From Canna indica (lineage: Eukaryota; Streptophyta; Magnoliopsida; Zingiberales; Cannaceae): a DNA stretch of 64,000 bases. The position numbers were made by a program, and so were the translations under genes. The stretch is from assembly GCA_034359265.1 (NCBI GenBank), contig CP136897.1:38055501-38119500 (forward strand). The letters are read 5' to 3'. Position 1 is the stretch's first letter, and each line of letters opens with the position of its first letter. Below, piece after piece: positions 44,739 to 55,904 of the stretch. Below the pieces are notes generated by a model. The model saw only the letters and a list, made by a program, of their open reading frames with translations. It was not told where the DNA came from and searched no databases.

Positions 44739-44848
44739 CATACCTGTACTAACGCACTGGATCCCATCAAAACTCTGAAGTTAAGCGTGCTTCGGCGAGA
44801 GTAGTACTAGGATGGGTGACCCCCTGGGAAGTCCTCGTGTTGTACCTT
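44739..44848 (+). pseudogene. 5S rRNA: 5S rRNA gene lacking its first ~9 nt and promoter
   Basis: The AT-rich spacer (aaaaataacat) joins the gene at acctgtactaacg, so positions 1-9, the TATA-like element and about 165 bp of spacer are gone. The join again shares cat. The rest is near normal (ctctgaag, cttcggcg, gttgtacc). Gene-to-gene distance is about 310. Confidence 0.94.
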
Positions 44849-45213
44849 TTTTTTTTTTAGCTATTTGATTGCACGACGAGATCATTTTTTTTACCAATCT
44901 TTCTAACCAAACGTTAAGGACGGACGACGTCGTCGCCATAAATCATGGCTGTCGATCGCCCGTGCGGGGCCCGTCGCAACCTCTACGGCCGGCTCGATCG
45001 ACCAACCGACCCGAAAATTAAAATTTGTAAATAAATAAGAAAAATAACATTTCAATTATTATTTTTCGTTTAAAACGGGCGTAACTCCGTGCATTATTGT
45101 CCGATTTCAGCTTTTCACGTGGCGCTGAAAGGCGCGCGAAGAGACGAAGAAAACGACCCCGAGCTGTCCCTCGGACGCAAAACCTTATTAGCCGACGATC
45201 AGAAGTGCACGAC

Positions 45214-45332
45214 GGGTTCGATCATACCAGCACTAACGCACCGGATCCCTTCAGAACTCCGAAGTTAAGCGTGCTTGGGCGAGAGTAGTACTAGGATGGG
45301 TGACCCCCTAGGAAGTCCTCGTGTTGCACTTG
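45214..45332 (+). rRNA. 5S rRNA: 5S ribosomal RNA, unit 95
   Basis: Full length. gggttcgatc and atcccttcag as in 41527, but normal ttgggcgag and ggatgggtgacc. Followed by tgttttatt instead of a pure T-tract. Confidence 0.96.
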
Positions 45333-45698
45333 TTTTATTACTACCTATTTGATTGCACGACGAAATCATTTTTTTTACCAATCTTTCTAACCAGACGTTA
45401 AGGACGGATGACATCGTCGCCATAAGTCTTGGCTGTCGATCGCCCGCGAGGGGCACGCCGCAACCTCTACGGCCGTCTCGATCGACCAACCGACCCGAAA
45501 AATTAAAATTTGTAATTAAATAAGAAAAATAACATTTCAATTATTATTTTTCGTTTAAAACGGGCGTCACTCCGTGCATTATTGTTCGATTTCAGCTTTT
45601 CACGTGGCGCTGAAAGGTGCGCGACGAGACAAAGAAAATGACCCCGAGCTGTCCCTCGGACGCTCACCCTTATTAGCCGACGATCAGAAGTGCATATC

Positions 45699-45817
45699 GA
45701 GTGCGATCATACTAGCATTAATGCACCGGATCCCATCAGAACTCCGAAGTTAAGCGTGCTTGCGCGAGAGTGGTACTAGGATGGGTGACCCCTTGGGAAC
45801 TCCTCGTGTTGCACCTT
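45699..45817 (+). rRNA. 5S rRNA: 5S ribosomal RNA, unit 96
   Basis: Full length. gagtgcgatcatactagc, attaatgcacc, cttgcgcgagagtgg and ttgggaactcc. Opens the four-unit repeat. Confidence 0.95.
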
Positions 45818-46183
45818 TTTTTTTACTACCTATTTGATTGCACGACGAGATCATTTTTTTTACCATTCTTTCTAACCAAAGGTTAAGGACGGACGACGTC
45901 GTCGCCATAAATCTTGGCTGTCGATCGCCCGCGCGGGGCCCGCCGCAACCTCTATGGCTGGCTCGATCGACCAACCGACCCGAAAAATTAAAATTTGTAA
46001 ATAAATAAGAAAAATAACATTTCAATTATTATTTTTCGTTTAAAACGGGCGTAACTCCGTCCATTATTGTCCGATTTCAGCTTTTCACGTGGCGCTGAAA
46101 GGCACGCGAAGAGACGAAGAAAATGACCCCGAGTTGTCCCTCGGATGCTCACCCTTATTAGCCGACGATCAGAAGTACATGAC

Positions 46184-46302
46184 CGGTGCGATCATACTAG
46201 CACTAACGCACCGGATCCCATCAGAACTCCGAAGTTAAGCGTGCGTGGGCGAGAGTAGTACTAGGATGGGTGACCCCCTGGGAAGTCCTCGTGCTGCACT
46301 TC
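46184..46302 (+). rRNA. 5S rRNA: 5S ribosomal RNA, unit 97
   Basis: Full length. cggtgcgatcatactagc, gcgtgcgtgggcg and cgtgctgcac. Twins at 48123 and 50064. Confidence 0.96.
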
Positions 46303-46668
46303 TTTTTTTACTACCTATTTGATTGCACGACGAGATCATTTTTTTTACCAATCTTTCTAACCAAACGTTAAGGACGGACGACGTCGTCGCCATAAATCGT
46401 GGCTGTCGATCTCCCGCGCGGGGCCCGCCGCAACCTCTACGGCCGGCTCGATCGACCAACCGACCCGAAATATTAAAATTTGTAAATAAATAAGAAAAAT
46501 AAAATTTCAATTATTATTTTTCGTTTAAAACGGGCGTAACGCCGTGCATTATTGTCCGATTTCAGCTTTTCACGTGGCGCTGTAAGGCACGCGAAGAGAC
46601 GAAGAAAATGACCTCGAGTTGTCCCTCGGACGCTCACCCTTATTAGCCGACGATCAGTAGTGCATGAC

Positions 46669-46786
46669 TGGTGTGATCATACCAGCACTTACGCACCGGA
46701 TCCCATCAGAACTCCGAAGTTAAGCGTCTTGGGCGAGAGTAGTACTAGGATGGGTGACCCCCTAGGAAGTCCTCGTGTTGCACTTG
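46669..46786 (+). rRNA. 5S rRNA: 5S ribosomal RNA, unit 98, 1-nt deletion
   Basis: tggtgtgatc, cacttacgcacc, ccccctagg. One G missing in the A box (gttaagcgtcttggg); its twin at 48608 keeps it. Confidence 0.95.
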
Positions 46787-47153
46787 TTTTATTACTACCT
46801 ATTTGATTGCACGACGAAATCATTTTTTTTACCAATCTTTCTAATCAAACGTTAAGGACGGATGACGTCGTCGCCATAAGTCTTGGCTGTCAATCGCCCG
46901 CGAGGGGCCCGCCGCAACCTCTACGGCCGGCTCGATCGACCAACCGACCCGAAAAATTAAAATTTGTAAATAAATAAGAAAAATAACATTTCAATTATTA
47001 TTTTTCGTTTAAAACGGGCGTAACTCCGTGCATTATTGTCCGTTTTTAGCTTTTCACGTGGCGCTGAAAGGGGCGCGAAGAGACGAAGAAAATGACCCCC
47101 GAACTCTCCCTCAGACGCTCACCCTTATTAGCCGACGATCAGAAGTGCATATC

Positions 47154-47272
47154 GAGTGCGATCATACCAGCACTAACGCACAGGATCCCATCAAAACTCT
47201 GAAGTTAAGCGTGCTTGGGCGAGAGTAGTACTAGCATGGGTGACTCCCTGGGAAGTCCTCGTGTTGCACTTG
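47154..47272 (+). rRNA. 5S rRNA: 5S ribosomal RNA, unit 99
   Basis: Full length. gagtgcgatc, gcacaggatccc, atcaaaactctg, actagcatggg and gactccctggg. Confidence 0.96.
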
Positions 47273-47637
47273 TTTTTTTACTACCTATTTGATTGCACGA
47301 CGAGATCATTTTTTTTACCAATCTTTCTAACCAAACGTTAAGAACGGACGACGTCGTCGACATAAATCTTGGCTGTCGACTGCCCGCGCGGGGCCCGCCG
47401 CAACCTCTACGGCCGGCTCGATCGACCAACCAACCCGAAAAATTAAAATTTGTAAATAAATAAGAAAAATAACAATTCAATTATTATTTTTCGTTTAAAA
47501 CGGGCGTCACTCCGTGCATTATTGTCCGATTTCAGCTTTTCACGTGTCGCTGAAAGGCGCGCGAAGAGACAAAAAAATGACCCCGAGCTGTCCCTCGGAC
47601 GCTCACCCTTATTAGCCGACGATCAGAAGTGCATATC

Positions 47638-47756
47638 GAGTGCGATCATACCAGCATTAATGCACCGGATCCCATCAGAACTCTGAAGTTAAGCGTGCTT
47701 GCGCGAGAGTGGTACTAGGATGGGTGACCCCTTGGGAAGTCCTCGTGTTGCACCTT
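47638..47756 (+). rRNA. 5S rRNA: 5S ribosomal RNA, unit 100
   Basis: Full length. gagtgcgatc, agcattaatgcacc, ctctgaag and cttgcgcgagagtgg. Confidence 0.96.
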
Positions 47757-48122
47757 TTTGTTTACTACCTATTTGATTGCACGACGAGATCATTTTTTTT
47801 ACCAATCTTTCTAACCAAACGTTAAGGACGGACGACGTCGTCGCCATAAATCTTGGCTGTCGATCGCCCGCGCGGGGCCCGCCGCAACCTCTACGGCTGG
47901 CTCGATCGACCAACCGATCCGAAAAATTAAAATTTGTAAATAAATAAGAAAAATAACATTTCAATTATTATTTTTCGTTTAAAACGAGCGTAACTCCGTC
48001 CATTATTGTTCGATTTCAGCTTTTCACGTGGCGCTGAAAGGCACGTGAAGAGACGAAGAAAATGACCCCGAGTTGTCCCTCAGATGCTCACCCTTATTAG
48101 CCGACGATCAGAAGTGCATGAC

Positions 48123-48241
48123 CGGTGCGATCATACTAGCACTAACGCACCGGATCCCATCAGAACTCCGAAGTTAAGCGTGCGTGGGCGAGAGTAGTAC
48201 TAGGATGGGTGACCCCCTGGGAAGTCCTCGTGCTGCACTTC
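48123..48241 (+). rRNA. 5S rRNA: 5S ribosomal RNA, unit 101
   Basis: Full length. cggtgcgatc, gcgtgcgtgggcg, cgtgctgcac. Twin of 46184, 1,939 bp away. Confidence 0.96.
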
Positions 48242-48607
48242 TTTTTTTACTACCTATTTGATTGCACGACGAGATCATTTTTTTTACCAATCTTTCTAAC
48301 CAAACGTTAAGGACGGACGACGTCGTCGCCATAAATCGTGGCTGTCGATCTCCCGCGCGGGGCCCGCCGCAACCTCTACGGCCGGCTCGATCGACCAACC
48401 GACCCGAAATATTAAAATTTGTAAATAAATAAGAAAAATAAAATTTCAATTATTATTTTTCGTTTAAAACGGGCGTAACGCCGTGCATTATTGTCCGATT
48501 TCAGCTTTTCACGTGGCGCTGTAAGGCACGCGAAGAGACGAAGAAAATGACCTCGAGTTGTCCCTCGGACGCTCACCCTTATTAGCCGACGATCAGTAGT
48601 GCATGAC

Positions 48608-48726
48608 TGGTGTGATCATACCAGCACTTACGCACCGGATCCCATCAGAACTCCGAAGTTAAGCGTGCTTGGGCGAGAGTAGTACTAGGATGGGTGACCC
48701 CCTAGGAAGTCCTCGTGTTGCACTTG
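48608..48726 (+). rRNA. 5S rRNA: 5S ribosomal RNA, unit 102
   Basis: Full length. tggtgtgatc, cacttacgcacc, ccccctagg. Keeps the A-box G lost at 46669. Confidence 0.96.
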
Positions 48727-49093
48727 TTTTATTACTACCTATTTGATTGCACGACAAAATCATTTTTTTTACCAATCTTTCTAATCAAACGTTAAGGACG
48801 GATGACGTCGTCGCCATAAGTCTTGGCTGTCAATCGCCCGCGAGGGGCCCGCCGCAACCTCTACGGCCGGCTCGATCGACCAACCGACCCGAAAAATTAA
48901 AATTTGTAAATAAATAAGAAAAATAACATTTCAATTATTATTTTTCGTTTAAAACGGGCGTAACTCCGTGCATTATTGTCCGTTTTTAGCTTTTCACGTG
49001 GCGCTGAAAGGGGCGCGAAGAGACGAAGAAAATGACCCCCGAACTCTCCCTCAGACGCTCACCCTTATTAGCCGACGATCAGAAGTGCATATC

Positions 49094-49212
49094 GAGTGCA
49101 ATCATACCAGCACTAACGCACAGGATCCCATCAGAACTCTGAAGTTAAGCGTGCTTGGGCGAGAGTAGTACTAGCATGGGTGACTCCCTGGGAAGTCCTC
49201 GTGTTGCACTTG
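49094..49212 (+). rRNA. 5S rRNA: 5S ribosomal RNA, unit 103
   Basis: Full length. gagtgcaatc, gcacaggatccc, ctctgaag, actagcatggg and gactccctggg. Twin of 47154. Confidence 0.96.
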
Positions 49213-49578
49213 TTTTTTTACTACCTATTTGATTGCACGACGAGATCATTTTTTTTACCAATCTTTCTAACCAAACGTTAAGAACGGACGACGTCGTCGA
49301 CATAAATCTTGGCTGTCGACTGCCCGCGCGGGGCCCGCCGCAACCTCTACGGCCGGCTCGATCGACCAACCAACCCGAAAAATTAAAATTTGTAAATAAA
49401 TAAGAAAAATAACAATTCAATTATTATTTTTCGTTTAAAACGGGCGTCACTCCGTGCATTATTGTTCGATTTCAGCTTTTCACGTGTCGCTGAAAGGCGC
49501 GCGAAGAGACAAAGAAAATGACCCCGAGCTGTCCCTCGGACGCTCACCCTTATTAGCCGACGATCAAAAGTGCATATC

Positions 49579-49697
49579 GAGTGCGATCATACCAGCATTA
49601 ATGCACCGGATCCCATCAGAACTCCGAAGTTAAGCGTGCTTGCGCGAGAGTGGTACTAGGATGGGTGACCCCTTGGGAAGTCCTCGTGTTGCACCTT
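49579..49697 (+). rRNA. 5S rRNA: 5S ribosomal RNA, unit 104
   Basis: Full length. gagtgcgatc, agcattaatgcacc and cttgcgcgagagtgg. Twin of 47638. Confidence 0.96.
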
Positions 49698-50063
49698 TTT
49701 GTTTACTACCTATTTGATTGCACGACGAGATCATTTTTTTTACCAATCTTTCTAACCAAACGTTAAGGACGGACGACGTCGTCGCCATAAATCTTGGCTG
49801 TCGATCGCCCGCGCGGGGCCCCCCGCAACCTCTACGGCTGGCTCGATCGACCAACCGATCCGAAAAATTAAAATTTGTAAATAAATAAGAAAAATAACAT
49901 TTCAATTATTATTTTTCGTTTAAAACGAGCGTAACTCCGTCCATTATTGTTCGATTTCAGCTTTTCACGTGGCGCTGAAAGGCACGTGAAGAGACGAAGA
50001 AAATGACCCCGAGTTGTCCCTCGGATGCTCACCCTTATTAGCCGACGATCAGAAGTGCATGAC

Positions 50064-50182
50064 CGGTGCGATCATACTAGCACTAACGCACCGGATCCCA
50101 TCAGAACTCCGAAGTTAAGCGTGTGTGGGCGAGAGTAGTACTAGGATGGGTGACCCCCTGGGAAGTCCTCGTGCTGCACTTG
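50064..50182 (+). rRNA. 5S rRNA: 5S ribosomal RNA, unit 105
   Basis: Full length. cggtgcgatc, gcgtgtgtgggcg and cgtgctgcac. Last recognisable member of the four-unit repeat. Confidence 0.96.
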
Positions 50183-50548
50183 TTTTTTTACTACCTATTT
50201 GATTGCACGACGAGATAATTTTTTTTACCAATCTTTCTAACCAAACGTTAAGGACGGACGACGTCGTCGCCATAAATCATGGCTGTCGATCGCCCGCGCG
50301 GGGCCCGCCGCAACCTCTACGGCCGGCTCGATCGACCAACCGACCCGAAAAATTAAAATTTGTAAATAAATAAGAAAAATAAAATTTCAATTATTATTTT
50401 TCGTTTAAAACGGGCGTAACTCCGTGCATTATTGTCCGATTTCAGCTTTTCGCGTGGCGCTGAAAGGCACGCGAAGAGACGAAGAAAATGACCCCGAGTT
50501 GCCCCACGGACGCTCACCCTTATTAGCCGACGATCAGAAGTGCATAAC

Positions 50549-50667
50549 GGGTGCGATCATACTAGCACTAACGCACCGTATCCCATCAGAACTCCGAAGT
50601 TAAGCGTGCTTGCGCGAGAGTGGTACAAGGATGGGTGACCCCTTGGGAAGTCCTCGCGTTGCATCTT
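50549..50667 (+). rRNA. 5S rRNA: 5S ribosomal RNA, unit 106
   Basis: Full length. atactagc, gcaccgtatccc, cttgcgcgagagtgg, tacaagg and cctcgcgttgcatc. Confidence 0.95.
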
Positions 50668-51033
50668 TTTTTTTACTACCTATTTGATTGCACGACGAGA
50701 TCATTTTTTTTACCAATCTTTCTAACCAAACGTTAAGGACGGACGACATCGTAGCCATGAAATTTGGCTGTCGATCGCCCGCGCGGGGCCCGCTGCAACC
50801 TCTACGGCCGGCTCGATCGACCAACCGACCCGAAAAATTTAAATTTTTAAATAAATAATAAAAATAACATTTCAATTATTATTTTTCGTTTAAAACGGGC
50901 GTAACTCCGTGCATTATTGACCGATTTCAGCTTTTCACGTCGCGCTAAAAGGCGCGCGAAGAGACGAAGAAAATGACCCCGAGCTGTCCCTCAGACGCTC
51001 ACCCTTATTAGCCGACGATCAGAAGTGCATGAT

Positions 51034-51152
51034 GCGTGCGATCATACCAGCACTAACGCACCGAATCCCATCAGAACTCCGAAGTTAAGCGTGCTTGGGC
51101 GAGAGTAGTACTAGGATGGGTGACCCCCTGGCAAGTCCTCGTGTTGCACTTG
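51034..51152 (+). rRNA. 5S rRNA: 5S ribosomal RNA, unit 107
   Basis: Full length. gcgtgcgatc with T at -1, gcaccgaatccc and ccccctggcaag. Its spacer carries the gaccgactgacc / aatagataag haplotype that reappears near 56.5 and 58.9 kb. Confidence 0.96.
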
Positions 51153-51518
51153 TTTTTTTACTACCTATTTGATTGCACGACGAGATCATATTTTTTACCA
51201 ATCTTTCTAACCAAACGTTAAGGACGAACGACGTCGTCGACATAAAATTTGGCTGTCGATCGCCCGCGCGGGGCCCGTCGCAACCTCTACGGCCGGCTCG
51301 ATCGACCGACTGACCCGAAAAATTAAAATTTGTAAATAGATAAGAAAAATAACATTTCAAATATTATTTTTCGATTAAAACGGGCGTAACTCCGTGCATT
51401 ATTGACCGATTTCAGCTTTTCACGTCGCGCTAAAAGGCGCGCGAAGAGACGAAGAAAATGACCCCGAGCTGTCCCTCAGACGCTCATCCACATTAGCCGA
51501 CGATCAGAAGTGCATGAC

Positions 51519-51637
51519 GGGTGCGATCATACCAGCACTAAGGCACCGAATCCCATCAGAACTCCGAAGTTAAGCGTGCTTGGGCGAGAGTAGTACTAGG
51601 ATGGGTGACCCCCTGGCAAGTCCTCGTGTTGCACTTG
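51519..51637 (+). rRNA. 5S rRNA: 5S ribosomal RNA, unit 108
   Basis: Full length. cactaaggcacc, gcaccgaatccc, ccccctggcaag. TATA-like element changed to acattag. Confidence 0.95.
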
Positions 51638-51775
51638 TTTTTTTACTACCTATTTTATTGCACGACGAGATCATATTTTTTACCAATCTTTCTAACCAAA
51701 CGTTAAGGACGAACGACGTCGTCGCCATAAATCTTGGCTGTCGATCGCCCGCGCGGGGCCCGCCGCAACCTCTAC

Positions 51776-51830
51776 GGCGAGAGTAGTACTAGGATGGGTG
51801 ACCCCCTGGGAAGTCCTCGTGTTGCACTTG
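51776..51830 (+). pseudogene. 5S rRNA: 5S rRNA 3' fragment (last ~55 nt)
   Basis: Spacer aacctctacggc joins gene gagagtagtactagg at a shared ggc. Only the part from about position 65 onward remains: IE, C box, helix IV/V and the T-tract. The A box is lost, so polymerase III should not start here. About 290 bp were deleted. Confidence 0.95.
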
Positions 51831-52196
51831 TTTTTTTACTACCTATTTGATTGCACGACGAGATCATTTTTTTTACCAATCTTTCTAACCAAACGTTAAG
51901 GACGAACGACGTCGTCGCCATAAATCTAGGCTGTCGATCACCCGCGTGGGGCCCGCCGCAACCTCTACGGCCGGCTCGATCGACCAACCGACCCGAAAAA
52001 TTAAAATTTGTAAATAAATAAGAAAAATAATATTTCAATTATTATTTTTCGTTTAAAACGGGCGTAACACTGTGCATTATTGTTCGATTTCAGCTTTTCA
52101 CATGGTGCTGAAAGGCGCACGAAGAGACGAAGAAAATGACCCCGAGCTGTCCCTCGGACGCTCACCCTTATTAGCCGACGATCAGAAGTGCATGAC

Positions 52197-52315
52197 GGGT
52201 GCGATCATACCAGCACTAACGCACCGAATCCCATCAGAACTCCGAAGTTAAGCGTGCTTGGGCGAGAGTAGTACTAGGATGGGTGACCCCCTGGCAAGTC
52301 CTCGTGTTGCACTTG
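52197..52315 (+). rRNA. 5S rRNA: 5S ribosomal RNA, unit 110
   Basis: Full length. Only gcaccgaatccc and ccccctggcaag differ. Precedes the second 3' fragment. Confidence 0.97.
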
Positions 52316-52453
52316 TTTTTTTACTACCTATTTGATTGCACGACGAGATCATTTTTTTTACCAATCTTTCTAACCAAACGTTAAGGACGAATGACGTCGT
52401 CGCCATAAATCTTGGTTGTCGATCGCCCGCGCGGGGCCCGCCGCAACCTCTAC

Positions 52454-52508
52454 GACGAGAGTAGTACTAGGATGGGTGACCCCCTGGGAAGTCCTCGTGT
52501 TGCACTTG
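52454..52508 (+). pseudogene. 5S rRNA: 5S rRNA 3' fragment, second copy
   Basis: Same join as at 51776 with one base changed (ctacgacgagag), 678 bp further on. The full gene plus fragment were duplicated together after the deletion. Confidence 0.95.
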
Positions 52509-52874
52509 TTTTTTTACTACCTATTTGATTGCACGACGAGATCATTTTTTTTACCAATCTTTCTAACCAAACGTTAAGGACGAACGACATCGTCGCCATA
52601 AATCTTGGCTGTCGATCGCCCGCGCGAGGCCCGCCGCAACCTCTACGGCCGGCGAGATCGACCAACCGACCCGAAAAATTAAAATTTGTAAATAAATAAG
52701 AAAAATAACATTTCAATTATTATTTTTCGTTTAAAACGGGCGTAACTCCATGCATTATTGTTCGATTTCAGCTTTTCACGTGGCGCTGAAACGCGCACGA
52801 AGAGACGAAGAAAATGACCCCGAGTTGTACCTCGGACGCTCACCCTTATTAGCCGACGATCAGAAGTGCATGAC

Positions 52875-52993
52875 GGGTGCGATCATACTAGCACTAACGC
52901 ACCGGATTCCATCAGAACTCCGAAGTTAAGCGTGCTTGCACGAGAGTGGTACTAGGATGGGTGACCCCTTGGGAAGTCCTCGTGTTGCACCTT
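52875..52993 (+). rRNA. 5S rRNA: 5S ribosomal RNA, unit 112
   Basis: Full length. atactagc, ggattccatcag, cttgcacgagagtgg and ccccttggg. Confidence 0.96.
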
Positions 52994-53360
52994 TTTTTTT
53001 TACTACCTATTTGATTGCACGACGAGATCATTTATTTTACCAATCTTTCTAACCAAACGTTAAGGACGGACGACGTCATCGCCATAAATCTTGGCTTTCG
53101 ATCGCCCGCGAGGGGCCCGCCGCAACCTCTAAAGCGGGCTCGATCGACCTACCGACCCAAAAAATTAAAATTTGTAAATAAATAAGAAAAATAACATTTC
53201 AATTATTATTTCTCGTTTAAAACGGGCGTAACTCCGTGCATTATTATCCGATTTTAGCTTTTCACGTGGCGCTAAAAGGCGCGCGAGGAGACGAAGAAAA
53301 TGACCCCGAGCTATCCCTCGGACGCTCACCCTTATTAGCCGACGATCAGAAGTGCACGAC

Positions 53361-53479
53361 GGGTGCGATCATACCAGCACTAACGCACCGGATCCCATCA
53401 GAACTCTGAAGTTAAGCGTGTTTGGGCGAGAGTAGTACTAGGATGGGTGAACCCCTGGGAAGTCCTCGTGTTGCATCTT
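53361..53479 (+). rRNA. 5S rRNA: 5S ribosomal RNA, unit 113
   Basis: Full length. ctctgaag, gcgtgtttggg, gtgaacccc and gttgcatc. Confidence 0.96.
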
Positions 53480-53845
53480 TTTATTTACTACCTATTTGAT
53501 AGCACGACGAGATTATTTTTTTTACCAATCTTTCTAACCAAACGTTAAGGACGGACGACGTCGTCGACATAAAATTTGGCTGTCGATCGCCCGCGCGGGG
53601 CCCGCCGCAACCTCTACGGCTGGCTCGATCGACCAACCGACCCGAAAAATTAAAATTTGTAAATAAATAAGAAAAATAACATTTCAATTATTATTTTTCG
53701 TTTAAAACGGGCGTAACTCCGTGCATTATTGTCCGATTTCAGCTTTTCACGTTGCGCTAAAAGGCGCGCGAAGAGACGAAGAAAATGACCCCGAGCTATC
53801 CCTCGGACGCTCACCCTTATTAGCCGACGATCAGAAGTGCATGAC

Positions 53846-53964
53846 GGGTGCGATCATACCAGCACTAACGCACCGGATCCCATCAGAACTCCGCAGTCAA
53901 GCGTGCTTGGGCGAGAGTAGTACTAGGATGGGTGCCCCCCTGGGAAGTCCTCGTGTTGCACCTT
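53846..53964 (+). rRNA. 5S rRNA: 5S ribosomal RNA, unit 114
   Basis: Full length. First of five copies with ctccgcagtcaagcg (A49C, T53C) at the A box; also gggtgcccccc. Confidence 0.96.
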
Positions 53965-54330
53965 TTTTTTTACTACCTATTTGATTGCACGACGAGATCA
54001 TTTTTTTTACCAATCTTTCTAACCATACGTTAAGGACGGACGACGTCGTCGACATAAAATATGGCTGTCGATCGCCCGCGCGGGGCCCGCCGCAACCTCT
54101 ACGGCCGGCTCGATCGACCAACCGACCCGAAAAATTAAAATTCGTAAATAAATAAGAAAAATAACATTTCAATTATTATTTTTCGTTTAAAACGGGCGTA
54201 ACTCCGTGCATTATTGTCCGATTTCAGCTTTTCATGTGGCGCTAAAAGGAGCGCGAAGAGACGAAGAAAATGACCACGAGCTATCCCTCGGACGCTCACC
54301 CTTATTAGCCGACGATCAGAAGTGCACGAC

Positions 54331-54449
54331 GGGTGCGATCATACCAGCACTAACGCACCAGATTCCATCAGAACTCCGAAGTTAAGCGTGCTTGGGCGAG
54401 AGTAGTACTAGGATGGGTGATCCCCTGGGAAGTCCTCGTGTTGCACCTT
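54331..54449 (+). rRNA. 5S rRNA: 5S ribosomal RNA, unit 115
   Basis: Full length. gcaccagattcc and gtgatcccc; control boxes otherwise intact. Confidence 0.97.
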
Positions 54450-54815
54450 TTTTTTTACTACCTATTTGATTGCACGACGAGATCATTTTTTTTACCAATC
54501 TTTCTAACCAAACGTTAAGGACGGACGACATCGTCGACATAAAATTTGGTTGTCGATCGCCCGGACGGAGCCCGCCGCAACCTCTACGGCCGGCTCGATC
54601 GACCAACCGACCCGAAAAATTAAAATTTGTAAATAAATAAGAAAAATAACATTTCAATTATTATTTTTCGTTTAAAACGGGCGCAACTCCGTGCATTATT
54701 GTCCGATTTCAGCTTTTCACGTGGCGCTAAAAGGAGCTCGAAGGGACGAAGAAAATGACCCCGAGCTATCCCTCGGACGCTCACCCTTATTAGCCGACGA
54801 TCAGAAGTGCATGAT

Positions 54816-54934
54816 GGGTGCGATCATACTAGCACTAACGCACCGGATCCCATCAGAACTCCGAAGTTAAGCGTGCTTGGGCGACAGTAGTACTAGGATT
54901 GGTGATCCCCTGGGAAGTCCTCGTGTTGCACCTT
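54816..54934 (+). rRNA. 5S rRNA: 5S ribosomal RNA, unit 116
   Basis: Full length. atactagc, gggcgacagtag and ggattggtgatcc in the C box. T at -1. Confidence 0.96.
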
Positions 54935-55300
54935 TTTTTTTACTACCTATTTGATTGCACGACGAGATCATTTTTTTTACCAATCTTTCTAACCAAACGT
55001 TAAGGACGGCCGACGTCGTCGACATAAAATTTGGCTGTCGATAGCCCGCGCGGGGCCCGCCGCAACCTCTACGGCCGGCTCAATCGACCAACCGACCCGA
55101 AAAATTAAAATTTGTAAATAAATAAGAAAAATAACATTTCAATTATTATTTTTCGTTTAAAACGGGCGTAACTTTGTGCATTATTGTCCGATTTCATCTT
55201 TTCACGTGCCGCTAAAACGCGCGCGAAGAGACGAAGAAAATGACCCTGAGCTATCCCTCGGACGCTCACCCATATTAGCCGACGATCAGAAGTGCAAGAC

Positions 55301-55419
55301 AGGTGCTATCATACCAGGACTAACGCACTGGATCCCATCAGAACTCCGAAGTTAATGGTGCTTGGGCGAGAGTAGTACTAGGATGGGTGACCGCCTGGGA
55401 AGTCCTCGTGTTGCACCTT
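55301..55419 (+). rRNA. 5S rRNA: 5S ribosomal RNA, unit 117
   Basis: Full length. aggtgctatcataccagg, gcactgg, gttaatggtgc and gaccgcctggg. Opens the five-unit repeat; relatives at 57726 and 60150. Confidence 0.95.
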
Positions 55420-55785
55420 TTTTTTTACTACCTATTTGATTGCACGACGAGATCATTTTTTTTACCAATCTTTCTAACCAAACGTTAAGGACGGACGACG
55501 TCATCGACATAAAATTTGGCTGTCGATCGCCCGCGCGGGGCCCGCCGCAACCTCTACGGCCGGCTCGATCGACCAACCGACCCGAAAAATTAAAATTTGT
55601 AAATAAATAAGAAAAATAACATTTCAATTATTATTTTTCGTTTAAAAAGAGCGTAACTCCGTGCATTATTGTCCGATTTCAGCTTTTCACGTGGCGCTAA
55701 AAGGCGCGCGAGGAGACGAAGAAAATGACCCCGAGCTATCCCTCGGACGCTCACCCTTATTAGCCGACGATCAGAAGTGCACGAC

Positions 55786-55904
55786 GGGTGCGATCATACC
55801 AGCACTAACGCACCGGATCCCATCAGAACTCCGAAGTTAAGCGTGCTTGGGCGAGAGTAGTACTAGGATGGGTGAACCCTTGGGAAGTCCTTGTGTTGCA
55901 TCTT
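55786..55904 (+). rRNA. 5S rRNA: 5S ribosomal RNA, unit 118
   Basis: Full length. gtgaacccttggg and ccttgtgttgcatc; otherwise consensus. Confidence 0.97.

Larger units (their letters stand above)
45699..50182 (+). repeat. Four-unit higher-order repeat, ~1,940 bp
   Basis: Genes 45699, 46184, 46669, 47154 recur at 47638, 48123, 48608, 49094, and 47638-48123 recurs at 49579-50064. Offsets are 1,939-1,941. Marks: gaccggtgcg, gactggtgtg, cacaggatccc, agcattaatgc. Confidence 0.92.
51519..52874 (+). repeat. Duplicated pair of full gene plus 3' fragment, 678 bp
   Basis: Full gene 51519 plus fragment 51776 is repeated as 52197 plus 52454. The deletion join is the same in both. Confidence 0.93.
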
